The notes beneath the pieces were generated by a model. The model did no database searches. It worked only from the letters and a program-made list of their open reading frames with translations, and was not told where the DNA came from. DNA of 27,186 bases. Origin: a virus. This document shows, piece after piece, positions 1 through 6,029 of this stretch (position 1 is the first letter of the stretch; every line of letters begins with the position of its first letter). Location: positions 1-27,186 of the IMG/VR virus record IMGVR_UViG_3300020185_003682, one strand, 5' to 3'. A program made the translations under genes and the position numbers.

Positions 1-78
1 AACATCAGCACCTTTAGTATTTAAGATACTTGCTAATGCTACAAATAGTAGCTCATTTTCTTTTTCAAATCTATACAT
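1..78 (-). CDS. Partial hypothetical protein, N-terminal 26 residues
   Basis: An ATG at 78 opens a frame with no stop before the window edge, giving a peptide that begins MYRFEKENELLFVALASI. Only the N-terminus is visible, so no family can be assigned. It starts 4 nt after the stop of the small membrane protein gene upstream, as expected for the next gene of the same transcript. The function is unknown. Confidence 0.5.
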   Translation of the reverse strand, partial: MYRFEKENELLFVALASILNTKGADV

Positions 79-82
79 AACC

Positions 83-265
83 TTATTTTTTAATACCTAA
101 TAAAAACATAATACCACCAAACATTGCTGTAAAAGCAAATGCCATTTCATTTAATGGATCAGCAAAGTGAATGTAATTTTGAACAACGCCTGCCATTGTA
201 AGCAAACCTAAACCTAGAGCACCTAGTGCTATTACTAAAAATTTGAAATCGATCTTTTTTAACAT
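83..265 (-). CDS. Small two-helix membrane protein
   Basis: The 60-residue product has a lysine-rich start (MLKKIDFK) followed by two hydrophobic segments, at about residues 9-27 and 41-57, separated by a short polar loop with N, H and D residues. It ends in KK, which suggests a hairpin in the inner membrane. Two-TM proteins of this size include phage holins, but no lysis gene is adjacent (the endolysin is about 3.3 kb away), so that role is only a possibility. A promoter of the recurrent TATATTTA type lies 38 nt upstream, with a small GNRA-loop hairpin in the leader between them. Confidence 0.7.
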   Translation of the reverse strand: MLKKIDFKFLVIALGALGLGLLTMAGVVQNYIHFADPLNEMAFAFTAMFGGIMFLLGIKK

Positions 266-279
266 AACCTTTATTTTTT

Positions 280-291
280 AGGCTCGCGCCT
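280..291 (-). other. Tiny GNRA-tetraloop hairpin in an mRNA leader
   Basis: On the minus strand AGGC-GCGA-GCCT forms a 4-bp stem closed by a GCGA (GNRA) tetraloop, between the promoter at 303-334 and the start codon at 265. It is followed by an A-rich stretch, not a U tract, so it is not a terminator. It could stabilise or expose the 5' leader. The stem is short and may be chance. Confidence 0.25.
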
Positions 292-302
292 CATTTACCC
301 CG

Positions 303-334
303 TAAATATACGAACTATTCCTCGCTTCTCCAAC
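303..334 (-). promoter_or_regulatory. Bacteroidota-type promoter (GTTG-N20-TATATTTA)
   Basis: On the minus strand the core TATATTTA (303-310), inside the longer repeated motif TTCGTATATTTACG (301-314), is preceded at exactly 20 nt by GTTG (331-334). This resembles the Bacteroidota consensus TTTG / TAnnTTTG. It lies within the 3' end of the 45-aa gene and would drive the two-TM protein gene starting at 265. Confidence 0.6.
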
Positions 335-452
335 CCTTTTTGTGTTTTTCTTTGCGATAAAATTTCTTTTTATCACGATAAGGAGCAGGCACACGTAAGG
401 CATCTTGCCATTCATGTTGTGTTAATTGTATTTCCTTAACCTGTTTCATCAT
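315..452 (-). CDS. 45-aa basic hypothetical protein
   Basis: An open frame of 45 codons starts at ATG 452 (a second ATG follows directly) and ends at TAG 315-317. The product is rich in lysine, arginine and aromatic residues and has segments such as LTQHEWQDALRVPAPYRDKK and FYRKEKHKKGW, with a strongly basic C-terminal half that could bind nucleic acid. It fills the gap between two genes exactly, and a strong promoter copy sits directly before it. The promoter core ends only 3 nt before the ATG, so the transcript would be essentially leaderless. I do not recognise the family. Confidence 0.6.
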   Translation of the reverse strand: MMKQVKEIQLTQHEWQDALRVPAPYRDKKKFYRKEKHKKGWRSEE

Positions 453-455
453 ACG

Positions 456-487
456 TAAATATACGAAGGGGATCTAGCTAAGCCAAA
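456..487 (-). promoter_or_regulatory. Best Bacteroidota-type promoter copy (TTTG-N20-TATATTTA)
   Basis: The minus strand carries a complete TTTG (484-487), exactly 20 nt of spacer, then TATATTTA (456-463) within TTCGTATATTTACG. The predicted start point falls at or just inside the ATG of the 45-aa gene (452). The -33 element lies in the loop region of the hairpin at 467-493, so terminator and promoter overlap physically. Confidence 0.65.
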
Positions 488-493
488 TCCCCT
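467..493 (-). terminator. Hairpin terminator overlapping a promoter
   Basis: A perfect 7-bp inverted repeat, AGGGGAT / ATCCCCT, with a 13-nt loop lies 24 nt after the stop of the 518-1243 gene. On the minus strand the second arm is followed by TTCGTATATTTACG, which is U-rich but not a pure U run. It is a plausible intrinsic terminator for the upstream transcript whose tail is the promoter of the next one. Confidence 0.5.
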
Positions 494-517
494 CGCAATT
501 ATTGATTTAGGAGTTTT

Positions 518-1243
518 CTACTTCTTAATTCCTGCTCTATGTTGCCATTTTGTTTTGAGAGATTCTTCCATTGACATTTTATCAGCAATGTATTCATCGT
601 AATCCTCAACCCAATCTTCATTTTCATAATCTAGATAAGCATCCTCACCATTTAAACGAATATCATTTGTTAATGAACTCATGTACATATTTAATTCAGG
701 TTTTCCTTTTAGTGCTGTTTGAGCTTTAACAATCATTTCTGATTTTCCTTCTTCTAAACCTAAAGCATTATCTCCAGGTATGCCTAATGGGTTATCTGGA
801 TCATCTTCATAACTATCATCTTCATATCCTCCAGTAAATTGATCAGCAACCCCCGATCCTCTAAATTTATTAATCATTGCTTTTGATTCATTTCTAGAAT
901 CTAACCAATCAGCCGCATCAAAATCGTAAATGTAAACATAATCAGCTCCCATTGAATCCGCTATGGCATGAAGTTCATACATTGCTTCCTCAAAATCATC
1001 TGGAAGGTTATCTTTACCAGCTTTATCTTTATTTTTAGCATCTATTGCTCCTGTTTCAGGATCTAAGAATGAAATGTATCCTTGATTAGCAATTCTTTTT
1101 GCAGATTGAAGCTCATCATAGTGGTTATTTAATGCTACTCCTAAACTTTCAGGGTATCCATCATAGTGATTATAAGTTGAAGTTAAAACTTGATTACCAG
1201 CGGCATCTGTTTCTATCATGCCTATTAATGCTCTTGTTGCCAT
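518..1243 (-). CDS. Conserved phage-type hypothetical protein, acidic
   Basis: The 241-aa product starts MATRALIGMIETDAAGNQVL and contains TSTYNHYDGYPESLG and NQGYISFLDPETG segments. These resemble a protein I associate with large phages, but no function is known to me. The centre and C-terminal half are strongly acidic (runs of D and E around residues 140-155 and 200-220). There is no signal peptide or membrane segment. The leader before the ATG is AT-rich without a Shine-Dalgarno site. A hairpin terminator follows the stop, so this is probably the last gene of its transcript. Confidence 0.75.
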   Translation of the reverse strand: MATRALIGMIETDAAGNQVLTSTYNHYDGYPESLGVALNNHYDELQSAKRIANQGYISFLDPETGAIDAKNKDKAGKDNLPDDFEEAMYELHAIADSMGADYVYIYDFDAADWLDSRNESKAMINKFRGSGVADQFTGGYEDDSYEDDPDNPLGIPGDNALGLEEGKSEMIVKAQTALKGKPELNMYMSSLTNDIRLNGEDAYLDYENEDWVEDYDEYIADKMSMEESLKTKWQHRAGIKK

Positions 1244-1274
1244 TTTTATTTTGTTTAATTATATGTTATAAATA

Positions 1275-1688
1275 TTATAAATTATACTTAGATCGCCAGT
1301 TTTCAATTAAGTTTCTACCTACACCTAATTCTAACACAATCGCTTTTTCAGGTACACCTGGTAATTTATCAGCTGTTATAATATAATCAATGTTTGTATT
1401 ATTCCAAACCTTCATTTTAATTTTAGCATTTGAATTTTTTGATGTTTTAAACACCATACCTACAGGTTGATTATTATATGTTTTATTTTTTTCAATCTTT
1501 ACCTTTGGGTGAACATATCCTTTAGGGGGTGTATTTTCTACTTTCCAAGCACCATGAGTGTTTTTACTTCTATCAAAATGCCAGGTTTGCTTCCAACCTA
1601 ATTCAGGTTTAGATGGTACATCGTAACATTCTAATACCCATTTTTCTTTTACTACTGCAGGTGCTTCTGCTGGTCTACCTCTACTCAT
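1275..1688 (-). CDS. Hypothetical protein, 137 aa, basic
   Basis: The product begins MSRGRPAEAPAVVKEKWVLE and is rich in lysine, tryptophan and asparagine, with alternating polar and hydrophobic residues suggesting a beta-rich fold. Near the C-terminus, VPEKAIVLELGVGRNLIENW could form a helical recognition segment, but I see no named motif. Its ATG overlaps the last base of the stop of the HNH gene (TAATG-type junction at 1688), which points to translational coupling. Function unknown. Confidence 0.7.
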   Translation of the reverse strand: MSRGRPAEAPAVVKEKWVLECYDVPSKPELGWKQTWHFDRSKNTHGAWKVENTPPKGYVHPKVKIEKNKTYNNQPVGMVFKTSKNSNAKIKMKVWNNTNIDYIITADKLPGVPEKAIVLELGVGRNLIENWRSKYNL

Positions 1689-2068
1689 TATCTATAAATT
1701 TTAGCTACATAATCACCTTCCATATGTGATTTTACAATATGGCAGTGTTTACAATTTAATTGGTAATTATTGGGTTGTTCTCCTTCAGGAGTATGTTTAA
1801 TATCAGAATTAATATGGTCTACATCCATCATTGATGATTGCCCTTTAGTATGTAAATCTGGGTATGATATTACGGGGTCAAAACCACAACTTTCACATTG
1901 ATGTTCACCTCGAGTCCATTTTTCTACTTTGTACATCAGATGGGGACGATCTAATCTAGAAGCAGCACCACATATTTGTTTATACTGAATATGAGTTGGA
2001 CAATAAACATATTTCTGAGATTTATTGTAGAATTCAGTTTCGTTATTACACCAGCTAACTTTACACAT
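1688..2068 (-). CDS. HNH-type zinc nuclease-like protein
   Basis: The 126-aa product has an N-terminal Cys/His set (residues 2, 7, 23, 26) and then a recognisable HNH core: CESCGFDP at about 58-65, MDVDHINSD at about 81-89, and NYQLNCKHCHIVK at about 101-113. The DVDH supplies the catalytic-type histidine, N101 the middle asparagine and HCH the last position, so the active-site pattern appears intact. HNH proteins in phages act as homing or nicking endonucleases or in DNA packaging; the context does not decide. It overlaps the SWIM gene upstream by 8 nt and the next gene by 1 nt, so it is embedded in an operon and does not look like a freestanding intruder. Confidence 0.75.
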   Translation of the reverse strand: MCKVSWCNNETEFYNKSQKYVYCPTHIQYKQICGAASRLDRPHLMYKVEKWTRGEHQCESCGFDPVISYPDLHTKGQSSMMDVDHINSDIKHTPEGEQPNNYQLNCKHCHIVKSHMEGDYVAKIYR

Positions 2069-2495
2069 TTTTCACCTCTTTAATATGTTTACATTGACGA
2101 TCCTTAGCTCTCCAAACCCCGGGACAGTTACACTTATAAGTGACACCTACTTTGGTTACTTTGTAAAAATGACCAGGATCGCTGCTTGATTCAAATAACC
2201 ACTCATCCTTCTGTGGTTTAGGTTTTTCAACCTGTGGTTTAACCCAATTGATATCTTCTAATGTAGTTTCAGGTAATACCTTTTGCCAAGTTGGTACAAT
2301 CCACTTTTGACCATCGTTATCTGTAAATAAACTAGGGGGTAACATTTCACCTTTATAAGTGTATCTAAATACTTCTACATTAACGAATGAACCAAATCCT
2401 TTAGGGTTGAATTTAAACCCTTCACCATCGGGACGATAAATAATACGATGTCTTAGATTACCGTATTTGTTTGTATTTGTAAATTTGTATAGCAT
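2061..2495 (-). CDS. SWIM zinc-finger protein
   Basis: The 144-aa product ends in a SWIM-type zinc finger (C-x-C...C-x-H): YKCNCPGVWRAKDRQCKHIKEV at about residues 120-141. SWIM domains bind zinc and mediate nucleic-acid or protein contacts. The N-terminal 90 residues are unassigned and contain several aromatic and basic residues; a proline/lysine linker (KPQVEKPKPQKDE) separates them from the finger. The gene is the first after the promoter at 2519-2550 and overlaps the HNH gene, so the two are probably co-expressed. I infer a DNA-associated role only. Confidence 0.75.
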   Translation of the reverse strand: MLYKFTNTNKYGNLRHRIIYRPDGEGFKFNPKGFGSFVNVEVFRYTYKGEMLPPSLFTDNDGQKWIVPTWQKVLPETTLEDINWVKPQVEKPKPQKDEWLFESSSDPGHFYKVTKVGVTYKCNCPGVWRAKDRQCKHIKEVKNV

Positions 2496-2518
2496 AAAAC
2501 CTTAATTCCTTTATACCA

Positions 2519-2550
2519 TAAATATACGAACTTATTTTGGGGTAACCACG
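2519..2550 (-). promoter_or_regulatory. Bacteroidota-type promoter (CGTG-N20-TATATTTA)
   Basis: The minus strand has TATATTTA (2519-2526) within TTCGTATATTTATG, and CGTG (2547-2550) at the 20-nt spacing, a poorer match to TTTG. The core ends 24 nt before the start of the SWIM gene at 2495. It overlaps the 3' end of the kinase gene. Confidence 0.5.
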
Positions 2551-3269
2551 CCTCTCTGAGAAACTACTTCAGCTGATTTACGATTTGCAAATTTAATGGC
2601 AGCACCTTCTTCTTGTAATTGATAAAATTTACCTATAAAAGCAGCAGTAAATGTATCCCCCGCTCCTGATACATCAATTGTATCTTGTGGGTTAGGTGAT
2701 TCATATAATATTCCATTATACTCTGCTCCTCGTTTACCTAATGTAGTAATAATATTAGTAGTTGTTAGATTTGGGTTATTTAAACGTTCAGATTCATTTA
2801 ATTTAACAAATGTAAAACCTTCAATTATATCATTAGTTAATTTACGTTTACTATCTAAAATGGATAATACGGATTTACGAGCAATTTCCTTTAAATCTAA
2901 ATCACTTAAAAAACCTTTATTATAATCACTTACAATTACTATATCAGCTTGACCAATACTAGTATCTGTAAAGGAACTCCATTTAAAACTATCATTAAAA
3001 TTATCTCCTTCATCAACACGGAGATACATATGATTAGATTTTTCTTCTACATAACGGGTTTTTGTAATATTTGGTTTTTGGTGAATTTCAGCTATTACAC
3101 TTTCGGGGAATAAAGCTTTAACATTTGATGCTGTATTGCCGGCCATTCCCTCATTTTCAGTAGAGTATTTAGGGTTAATTACTGGAACTGGGGCTTCTGG
3201 TGATATTCTATTGGCATCGCAATAAATAAATCTATCAACACACGTTTCTCCTATTATTAATATTTTCAT
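2532..3269 (-). CDS. PfkB-family sugar kinase, heptose-7-phosphate kinase-like
   Basis: The 245-aa product shows the ribokinase/PfkB fold. It opens with MKILIIGETCVDRFIYC and then NRISPEAPVPV, which resembles the HldE/RfaE kinase domain, and DVSGAGDTFTAAFIGKF near residues 198-214 holds the catalytic Asp and anion hole. The asparagine/glycine-rich segment EGMAGNTASNV matches the substrate-lid side. At 245 residues it is shorter than bacterial heptose kinases (about 315-330) and lacks any cytidylyltransferase domain, so it would only phosphorylate a sugar. With the glycosyltransferases of this window it may feed a phage glycan pathway; the substrate is inferred. An AGAAGGA-like site precedes the ATG, which is unusual here. 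Confidence 0.8.
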   Translation of the reverse strand: MKILIIGETCVDRFIYCDANRISPEAPVPVINPKYSTENEGMAGNTASNVKALFPESVIAEIHQKPNITKTRYVEEKSNHMYLRVDEGDNFNDSFKWSSFTDTSIGQADIVIVSDYNKGFLSDLDLKEIARKSVLSILDSKRKLTNDIIEGFTFVKLNESERLNNPNLTTTNIITTLGKRGAEYNGILYESPNPQDTIDVSGAGDTFTAAFIGKFYQLQEEGAAIKFANRKSAEVVSQRGVVTPK

Positions 3270-3408
3270 TATTTCCTTCTTCTATTAATTGTAAATCTAA
3301 CGTATAACCAACACATAGAGCTTCTAAAGATACCCAATCATTTAATGTTATATCTACTAGTACATCATCAGGTATGCTATGAAAAAAGCTTATAGCATCT
3401 CCCATCAT
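3235..3408 (-). CDS. 57-aa hypothetical protein overlapping the sugar kinase start
   Basis: An ATG at 3408 (or the next one at 3405) overlaps the TGA of the upstream 46-aa gene, and the frame runs to a TGA at 3235-3237 inside the kinase gene, overlapping its start by 35 nt. The peptide includes AISFFHSIPDDVLVDITLND and WVSLEALCVGYTLDLQL. It is acidic and amphipathic, without a known motif. The ATGA junction supports real, coupled translation; the overlap with the kinase start makes it somewhat less certain. Confidence 0.45.
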   Translation of the reverse strand: MMGDAISFFHSIPDDVLVDITLNDWVSLEALCVGYTLDLQLIEEGNNENINNRRNVC

Positions 3409-3545
3409 TCGTCAAATAAAGACCAGATTGGTTTTTGGGTTGGTTTTCTTTTACTAGCTGCTTTAAAACTTGGGTATGTTGTTTTAGCCCATTTATGCCA
3501 TTCAGTAAATGTTTCGTAACGTTGTTTTGCTGATGTTTTACTCAT
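3405..3545 (-). CDS. 46-aa basic hypothetical protein
   Basis: This frame starts at ATG 3545, 16 nt after the endolysin-like gene's neighbour region begins, and ends at TGA 3405. The product begins MSKTSAKQRYETFTEWHKWA and ends KPTQKPIWSLFDE: basic, rich in Trp and Lys, with an acidic tail. It resembles the many small DNA- or polymerase-interacting phage proteins in composition only. It fills the gap between the endolysin gene and the kinase gene, and shares an ATGA junction with the next gene. No function can be assigned. Confidence 0.5.
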   Translation of the reverse strand: MSKTSAKQRYETFTEWHKWAKTTYPSFKAASKRKPTQKPIWSLFDE

Positions 3546-3560
3546 CTTTTTAATTATTAT

Positions 3561-4052
3561 TTAGTTGTTGTTTAGTTGTTGTTCTACTTTTTCCCAATAT
3601 TTAAGGGTTCTATTTAATTTAGGACCTCTAGGACCTCCATTCCAACTTCTAGCAATTGCTTCAAAATCACTATCTTTATGATGAAATTCTTTCCATATCA
3701 AAAACATATGAATTGATTTTTGCCTATCAAACCTATCTTTTAAAGTAAATCGTTGATGTGAACCAATTCGTTTACAAATACGATTTACCTCTCTAACCAT
3801 AATAGGTCTGATTTGTAATACACCTACTGATGGTTCTTTTAGATGTCTGTCACCAATTGCGCTGTCTATACCGCGAGATTCAACGTATATTAACGCATTA
3901 ACTAAATTTTCAATGCGTTTGGGTGGTATAATAACAGGTTGTTCTATAACAACTTCTCTAATAGGTTCCAACATTATAGGTTCTAATGAAGGAGTTAAAT
4001 TCCCACTACTAATAAAAAGGGAAAAACATAATAACATAACCATTTTTTTCAT
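3561..4052 (-). CDS. Secreted lytic transglycosylase-like endolysin
   Basis: The 163-aa product begins with a signal-peptide-like stretch (MKKMVMLLCFSLFISSG) and then a proline-rich linker to about residue 45. The catalytic domain carries SLT/lysozyme-fold marks: ESRG at 58-61, with E58 as the likely catalytic acid, GVLQI at 77-81, and ARSWNGG at 134-140. These families cleave peptidoglycan glycan strands. A signal sequence would allow Sec-dependent export, so release might need only a pinholin or none; alternatively it is a virion-associated or host-modifying murein hydrolase. No holin is adjacent. The start is the only ATG giving a full signal peptide. Confidence 0.8.
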   Translation of the reverse strand: MKKMVMLLCFSLFISSGNLTPSLEPIMLEPIREVVIEQPVIIPPKRIENLVNALIYVESRGIDSAIGDRHLKEPSVGVLQIRPIMVREVNRICKRIGSHQRFTLKDRFDRQKSIHMFLIWKEFHHKDSDFEAIARSWNGGPRGPKLNRTLKYWEKVEQQLNNN

Positions 4053-4055
4053 AAC

Positions 4056-4403
4056 TTATTTTTTACTTGAAATTTGACCTAATATATCTGAAATGTTTAT
4101 ATTTTTTAATTTACTAATTGTATCAGCTATACGCTGGCAATCTTCATATTGTTCTTCTCGAACATAATGTGGTAAATTTTCTTCCAATGTTTCAGCAAAA
4201 TGTTTTCTTTCAATAGTAATATCAAATACTGAACCCTCAGGTTCAATTATTACTGAAATTAAATGGATATTTTTTTTCTTGGTTTCTAAATTTGCAAATA
4301 TACCATCAACTATTGCTGATGCTATTCTAAAATCTTTCTGCATAACCATTTCCTCAAATTCCTCTGTGCTATCTACTATAAATTCTGCTGCTTTCCACTT
4401 CAT
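4056..4403 (-). CDS. Hypothetical protein, 115 aa, with UVR-like C-terminal helix
   Basis: The product has an N-terminal alpha/beta part containing IHLISVIIEPEGSVFDITIE and a C-terminal helical segment, YVREEQYEDCQRIADTISKL (about residues 80-99). That segment resembles the UVR motif that mediates protein contacts in UvrB/UvrC, but the match is by eye. There is no membrane segment. It lies 3 nt upstream of the endolysin gene and 1 nt after the stop of the 62-aa gene, in a tight operon. Function unknown. Confidence 0.7.
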   Translation of the reverse strand: MKWKAAEFIVDSTEEFEEMVMQKDFRIASAIVDGIFANLETKKKNIHLISVIIEPEGSVFDITIERKHFAETLEENLPHYVREEQYEDCQRIADTISKLKNINISDILGQISSKK

Positions 4404-4404
4404 A

Positions 4405-4593
4405 TTAAAATAAGTCTAAAAATCCTTTATCTATTTTCTTTTCCCGTAATATACTAAGTTTTTCTTGCTTATCCAACATTTTTGTAGCAAGCTTTTCTAA
4501 GTGTTTTTCTTTTTGAGTATCGTAATCATTAACAAGTTTATCATGTTTACGATGTTTCTTTTTTTTTAATAAAGGTATTTTTTTCCGTCCCAT
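4405..4593 (-). CDS. Very basic 62-aa hypothetical protein
   Basis: The product begins MGRKKIPLLKKKKHRKHDKL and is dominated by lysine and arginine; the remainder is likely one long charged helix (EKHLEKLATKMLDKQEKLS). Such composition suggests nucleic-acid binding or a disordered or coiled accessory. It is packed between its neighbours with 1-2 nt gaps, which supports translation. No family recognised. Confidence 0.6.
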   Translation of the reverse strand: MGRKKIPLLKKKKHRKHDKLVNDYDTQKEKHLEKLATKMLDKQEKLSILREKKIDKGFLDLF

Positions 4594-4595
4594 AA

Positions 4596-5225
4596 TTATA
4601 ATCTCGATATTATGTCGAGTTCATCATCTTTAGGGTCATCACCTAAACCTAATTCCGCTAATCGTTGTTTAGTATAATCATCTAATTCCCAATCAACTTG
4701 TGAATTATTTAATGGTTTATGGTCTTCCATCCCCTCAATTTGTTTGTCACTAAATATATCACCTATTGTTGTGAAATAACAATTATAACATAAAAATTCA
4801 ACATTATTTAACCCATAATGTTTTTTATTTCCATCCTTAAAATGTAAAAGTAAGGCCATTTTGTAATCAATTACTCTTCGTTCATGATAACCACACTGAT
4901 TACATTCTTCTTTTAAATATCCCTCTTCAATTAACCTATGTTTGATTTTAGATGGATTAAAAGACGATGAATCTAATCTACCTTCAATAATGTCTAAAAC
5001 ATTAAAATCACTTTTGCCTGGGTTTAGAAATTTAGGTATACCTTTACCTGATTGATTTTTGTGTTGCTCAAATAAATTATCATGGGTATCGCTTTCGTAT
5101 AACTTTGCCCACTTCTTATAGTGCTGATATGATACATTTAGGTATCTACATGCTGCTCTATTTGATTTAGTTTTAGCCATAGCGGCTAAAATCATTTCTT
5201 TTCCAAGTGGTTTTGCTTTTGGCAT
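4596..5225 (-). CDS. HTH plus degenerate HNH-like DNA-binding protein
   Basis: Residues about 8-42 contain a helix-turn-helix-like segment (SNRAACRYLNVSYQHYKKWA). Residues about 108-155 contain a zinc-binding HNH-like fold with CNQCG and LCYNCY cysteine pairs around LLLHFKDGNKKHYGLNN. In active HNH proteins the corresponding segment reads like DH-x-(D/N)-G and ends C-x2-CH; here the catalytic His position looks like Phe and the final His is Tyr. I infer a structural, non-cleaving DNA-binding protein derived from an HNH nuclease, possibly a regulator. The C-terminus is acidic. It is co-transcribed with the small basic gene 2 nt downstream. Confidence 0.65.
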   Translation of the reverse strand: MPKAKPLGKEMILAAMAKTKSNRAACRYLNVSYQHYKKWAKLYESDTHDNLFEQHKNQSGKGIPKFLNPGKSDFNVLDIIEGRLDSSSFNPSKIKHRLIEEGYLKEECNQCGYHERRVIDYKMALLLHFKDGNKKHYGLNNVEFLCYNCYFTTIGDIFSDKQIEGMEDHKPLNNSQVDWELDDYTKQRLAELGLGDDPKDDELDIISRL

Positions 5226-5227
5226 TG

Positions 5228-5461
5228 TTAATCAGTTATATTATTGCTTCTACCTGTTGATTTTTGGTGAAAATTATATTCATCTTCATCTACAAATAAA
5301 GTTTCAATCCAGGTATCATCTTTTTCAACATTACCATGCATTATAGTAACACTACGTTTTATTCCTGTTGTAGAACAATTTGTGCAAGTTTTAGTGTTTG
5401 GTAAAATTTCTACTCGTTTTGGGTTGATTAATTCACCACAACCTATACAATATTTTTTCAT
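5228..5461 (-). CDS. DksA/TraR-type zinc-finger protein
   Basis: The 77-aa product has a C4 zinc finger in the DksA/TraR style, CIGCG...CTNCS at residues 5-30, with the intervening RVEILPNTKTC matching the R-(L/V)-x-x-(I/L)-P-x-x-x-x-C signature. These proteins bind in the RNA polymerase secondary channel or act as small regulators. The coiled-coil of full-length DksA is absent; instead a 45-residue acidic tail follows the finger. A promoter of the recurrent type sits 16 nt upstream, so it heads its own transcript. Polymerase binding is an inference from the family. Confidence 0.65.
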   Translation of the reverse strand: MKKYCIGCGELINPKRVEILPNTKTCTNCSTTGIKRSVTIMHGNVEKDDTWIETLFVDEDEYNFHQKSTGRSNNITD

Positions 5462-5476
5462 TTTTTAATTTTTGTA

Positions 5477-5484
5477 TAAATATA
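5477..5484 (-). promoter_or_regulatory. Promoter core TATATTTA, weak -33
   Basis: The minus strand reads CCTATATTTATAC, keeping the TATATTTA core of the repeated promoter. At the 20-nt spacing the sequence is GAAA, not TTTG; an ATTG occurs at 23 nt (5508-5511). The core ends 16 nt before the zinc-finger gene at 5461. Confidence 0.45.
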
Positions 5485-5490
5485 GGAAAT

Positions 5491-5871
5491 TTAATCTTCT
5501 TGATTTTCAATTTCTTTTAAAATATCCCATAAATCCTCAGCACATTTTATTAAAACTTCTTTAACTTCTTCAGTTTTTTCATTACTCCATTCTAATAAAC
5601 CTACTTCTCCAGTAATAAGATTCTTTCTATCCCAAACATACCAAGTTATAATTTCCGTTTTCCACTCTCCGTATTTTAAATAAATTAAATTTTCAATAAT
5701 TACATAAAATTCTTCATCATATTCAGCTAAATTAATACCTACATCCTCATAAGTATTATGTCCTCTTAAGGCTACGGATTCATATAAATCTACAATTTCA
5801 CAAAACAATTCCTTTTCATCTAAAGGACTAATTCGTTTTTTTATATTTAAATATTTTCCTAAATCTTTCAT
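5491..5871 (-). CDS. Hypothetical acidic protein, 126 aa
   Basis: The product contains EFYVIIENLIYLKYGEW and TEIITWYVWDRKNL and ends in an acidic helix (VLIKCAEDLWDILKEIENQED). It appears to be an alpha/beta protein without transmembrane segments or known motifs. Its ATG overlaps the TGA of the 51-aa gene (ATGA junction), showing translational coupling. The transcription unit probably ends after it, since a promoter lies directly downstream at 5477. Function unknown. Confidence 0.65.
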   Translation of the reverse strand: MKDLGKYLNIKKRISPLDEKELFCEIVDLYESVALRGHNTYEDVGINLAEYDEEFYVIIENLIYLKYGEWKTEIITWYVWDRKNLITGEVGLLEWSNEKTEEVKEVLIKCAEDLWDILKEIENQED

Positions 5872-6023
5872 TTGTTGATGGAAAACATTGATAAAAATGT
5901 TTTTAAATCTAGTTTTTTAATAGCGGCAAAATATTTAGCTGCTTTTAACCTATTATCCGCCTCAACATATGAGATTGGTTCTTGGTTTTTGTCTTTTTTA
6001 AAATAAAAATTAAATTTTTTCAT
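5868..6023 (-). CDS. 51-aa hypothetical protein
   Basis: The frame runs from ATG 6023 to TGA 5868-5870, and the stop overlaps the next start as ATGA. The product begins MKKFNFYFKKDKNQEPISYV and continues EADNRLKAAKYFAAIKKLDL, ending in a short hydrophobic helix. The pattern looks like a small phage protein with one basic amphipathic helix. It exactly fills the space between the glycosyltransferase gene and the next gene. Function unknown. Confidence 0.6.
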   Translation of the reverse strand: MKKFNFYFKKDKNQEPISYVEADNRLKAAKYFAAIKKLDLKTFLSMFSINK

Positions 6024-6029
6024 ATGTTT

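Noticed and set aside
1266-1273. TATAAATA-like sequences at about 1264-1273 and 24862-24870, as T4 late promoters
   Set aside because: They read as TATAAATA only on the plus strand, while all genes are on the minus strand. On the minus strand they give AATATTTA with no TTTG at 20 nt, so they are probably AT-rich leader sequence.
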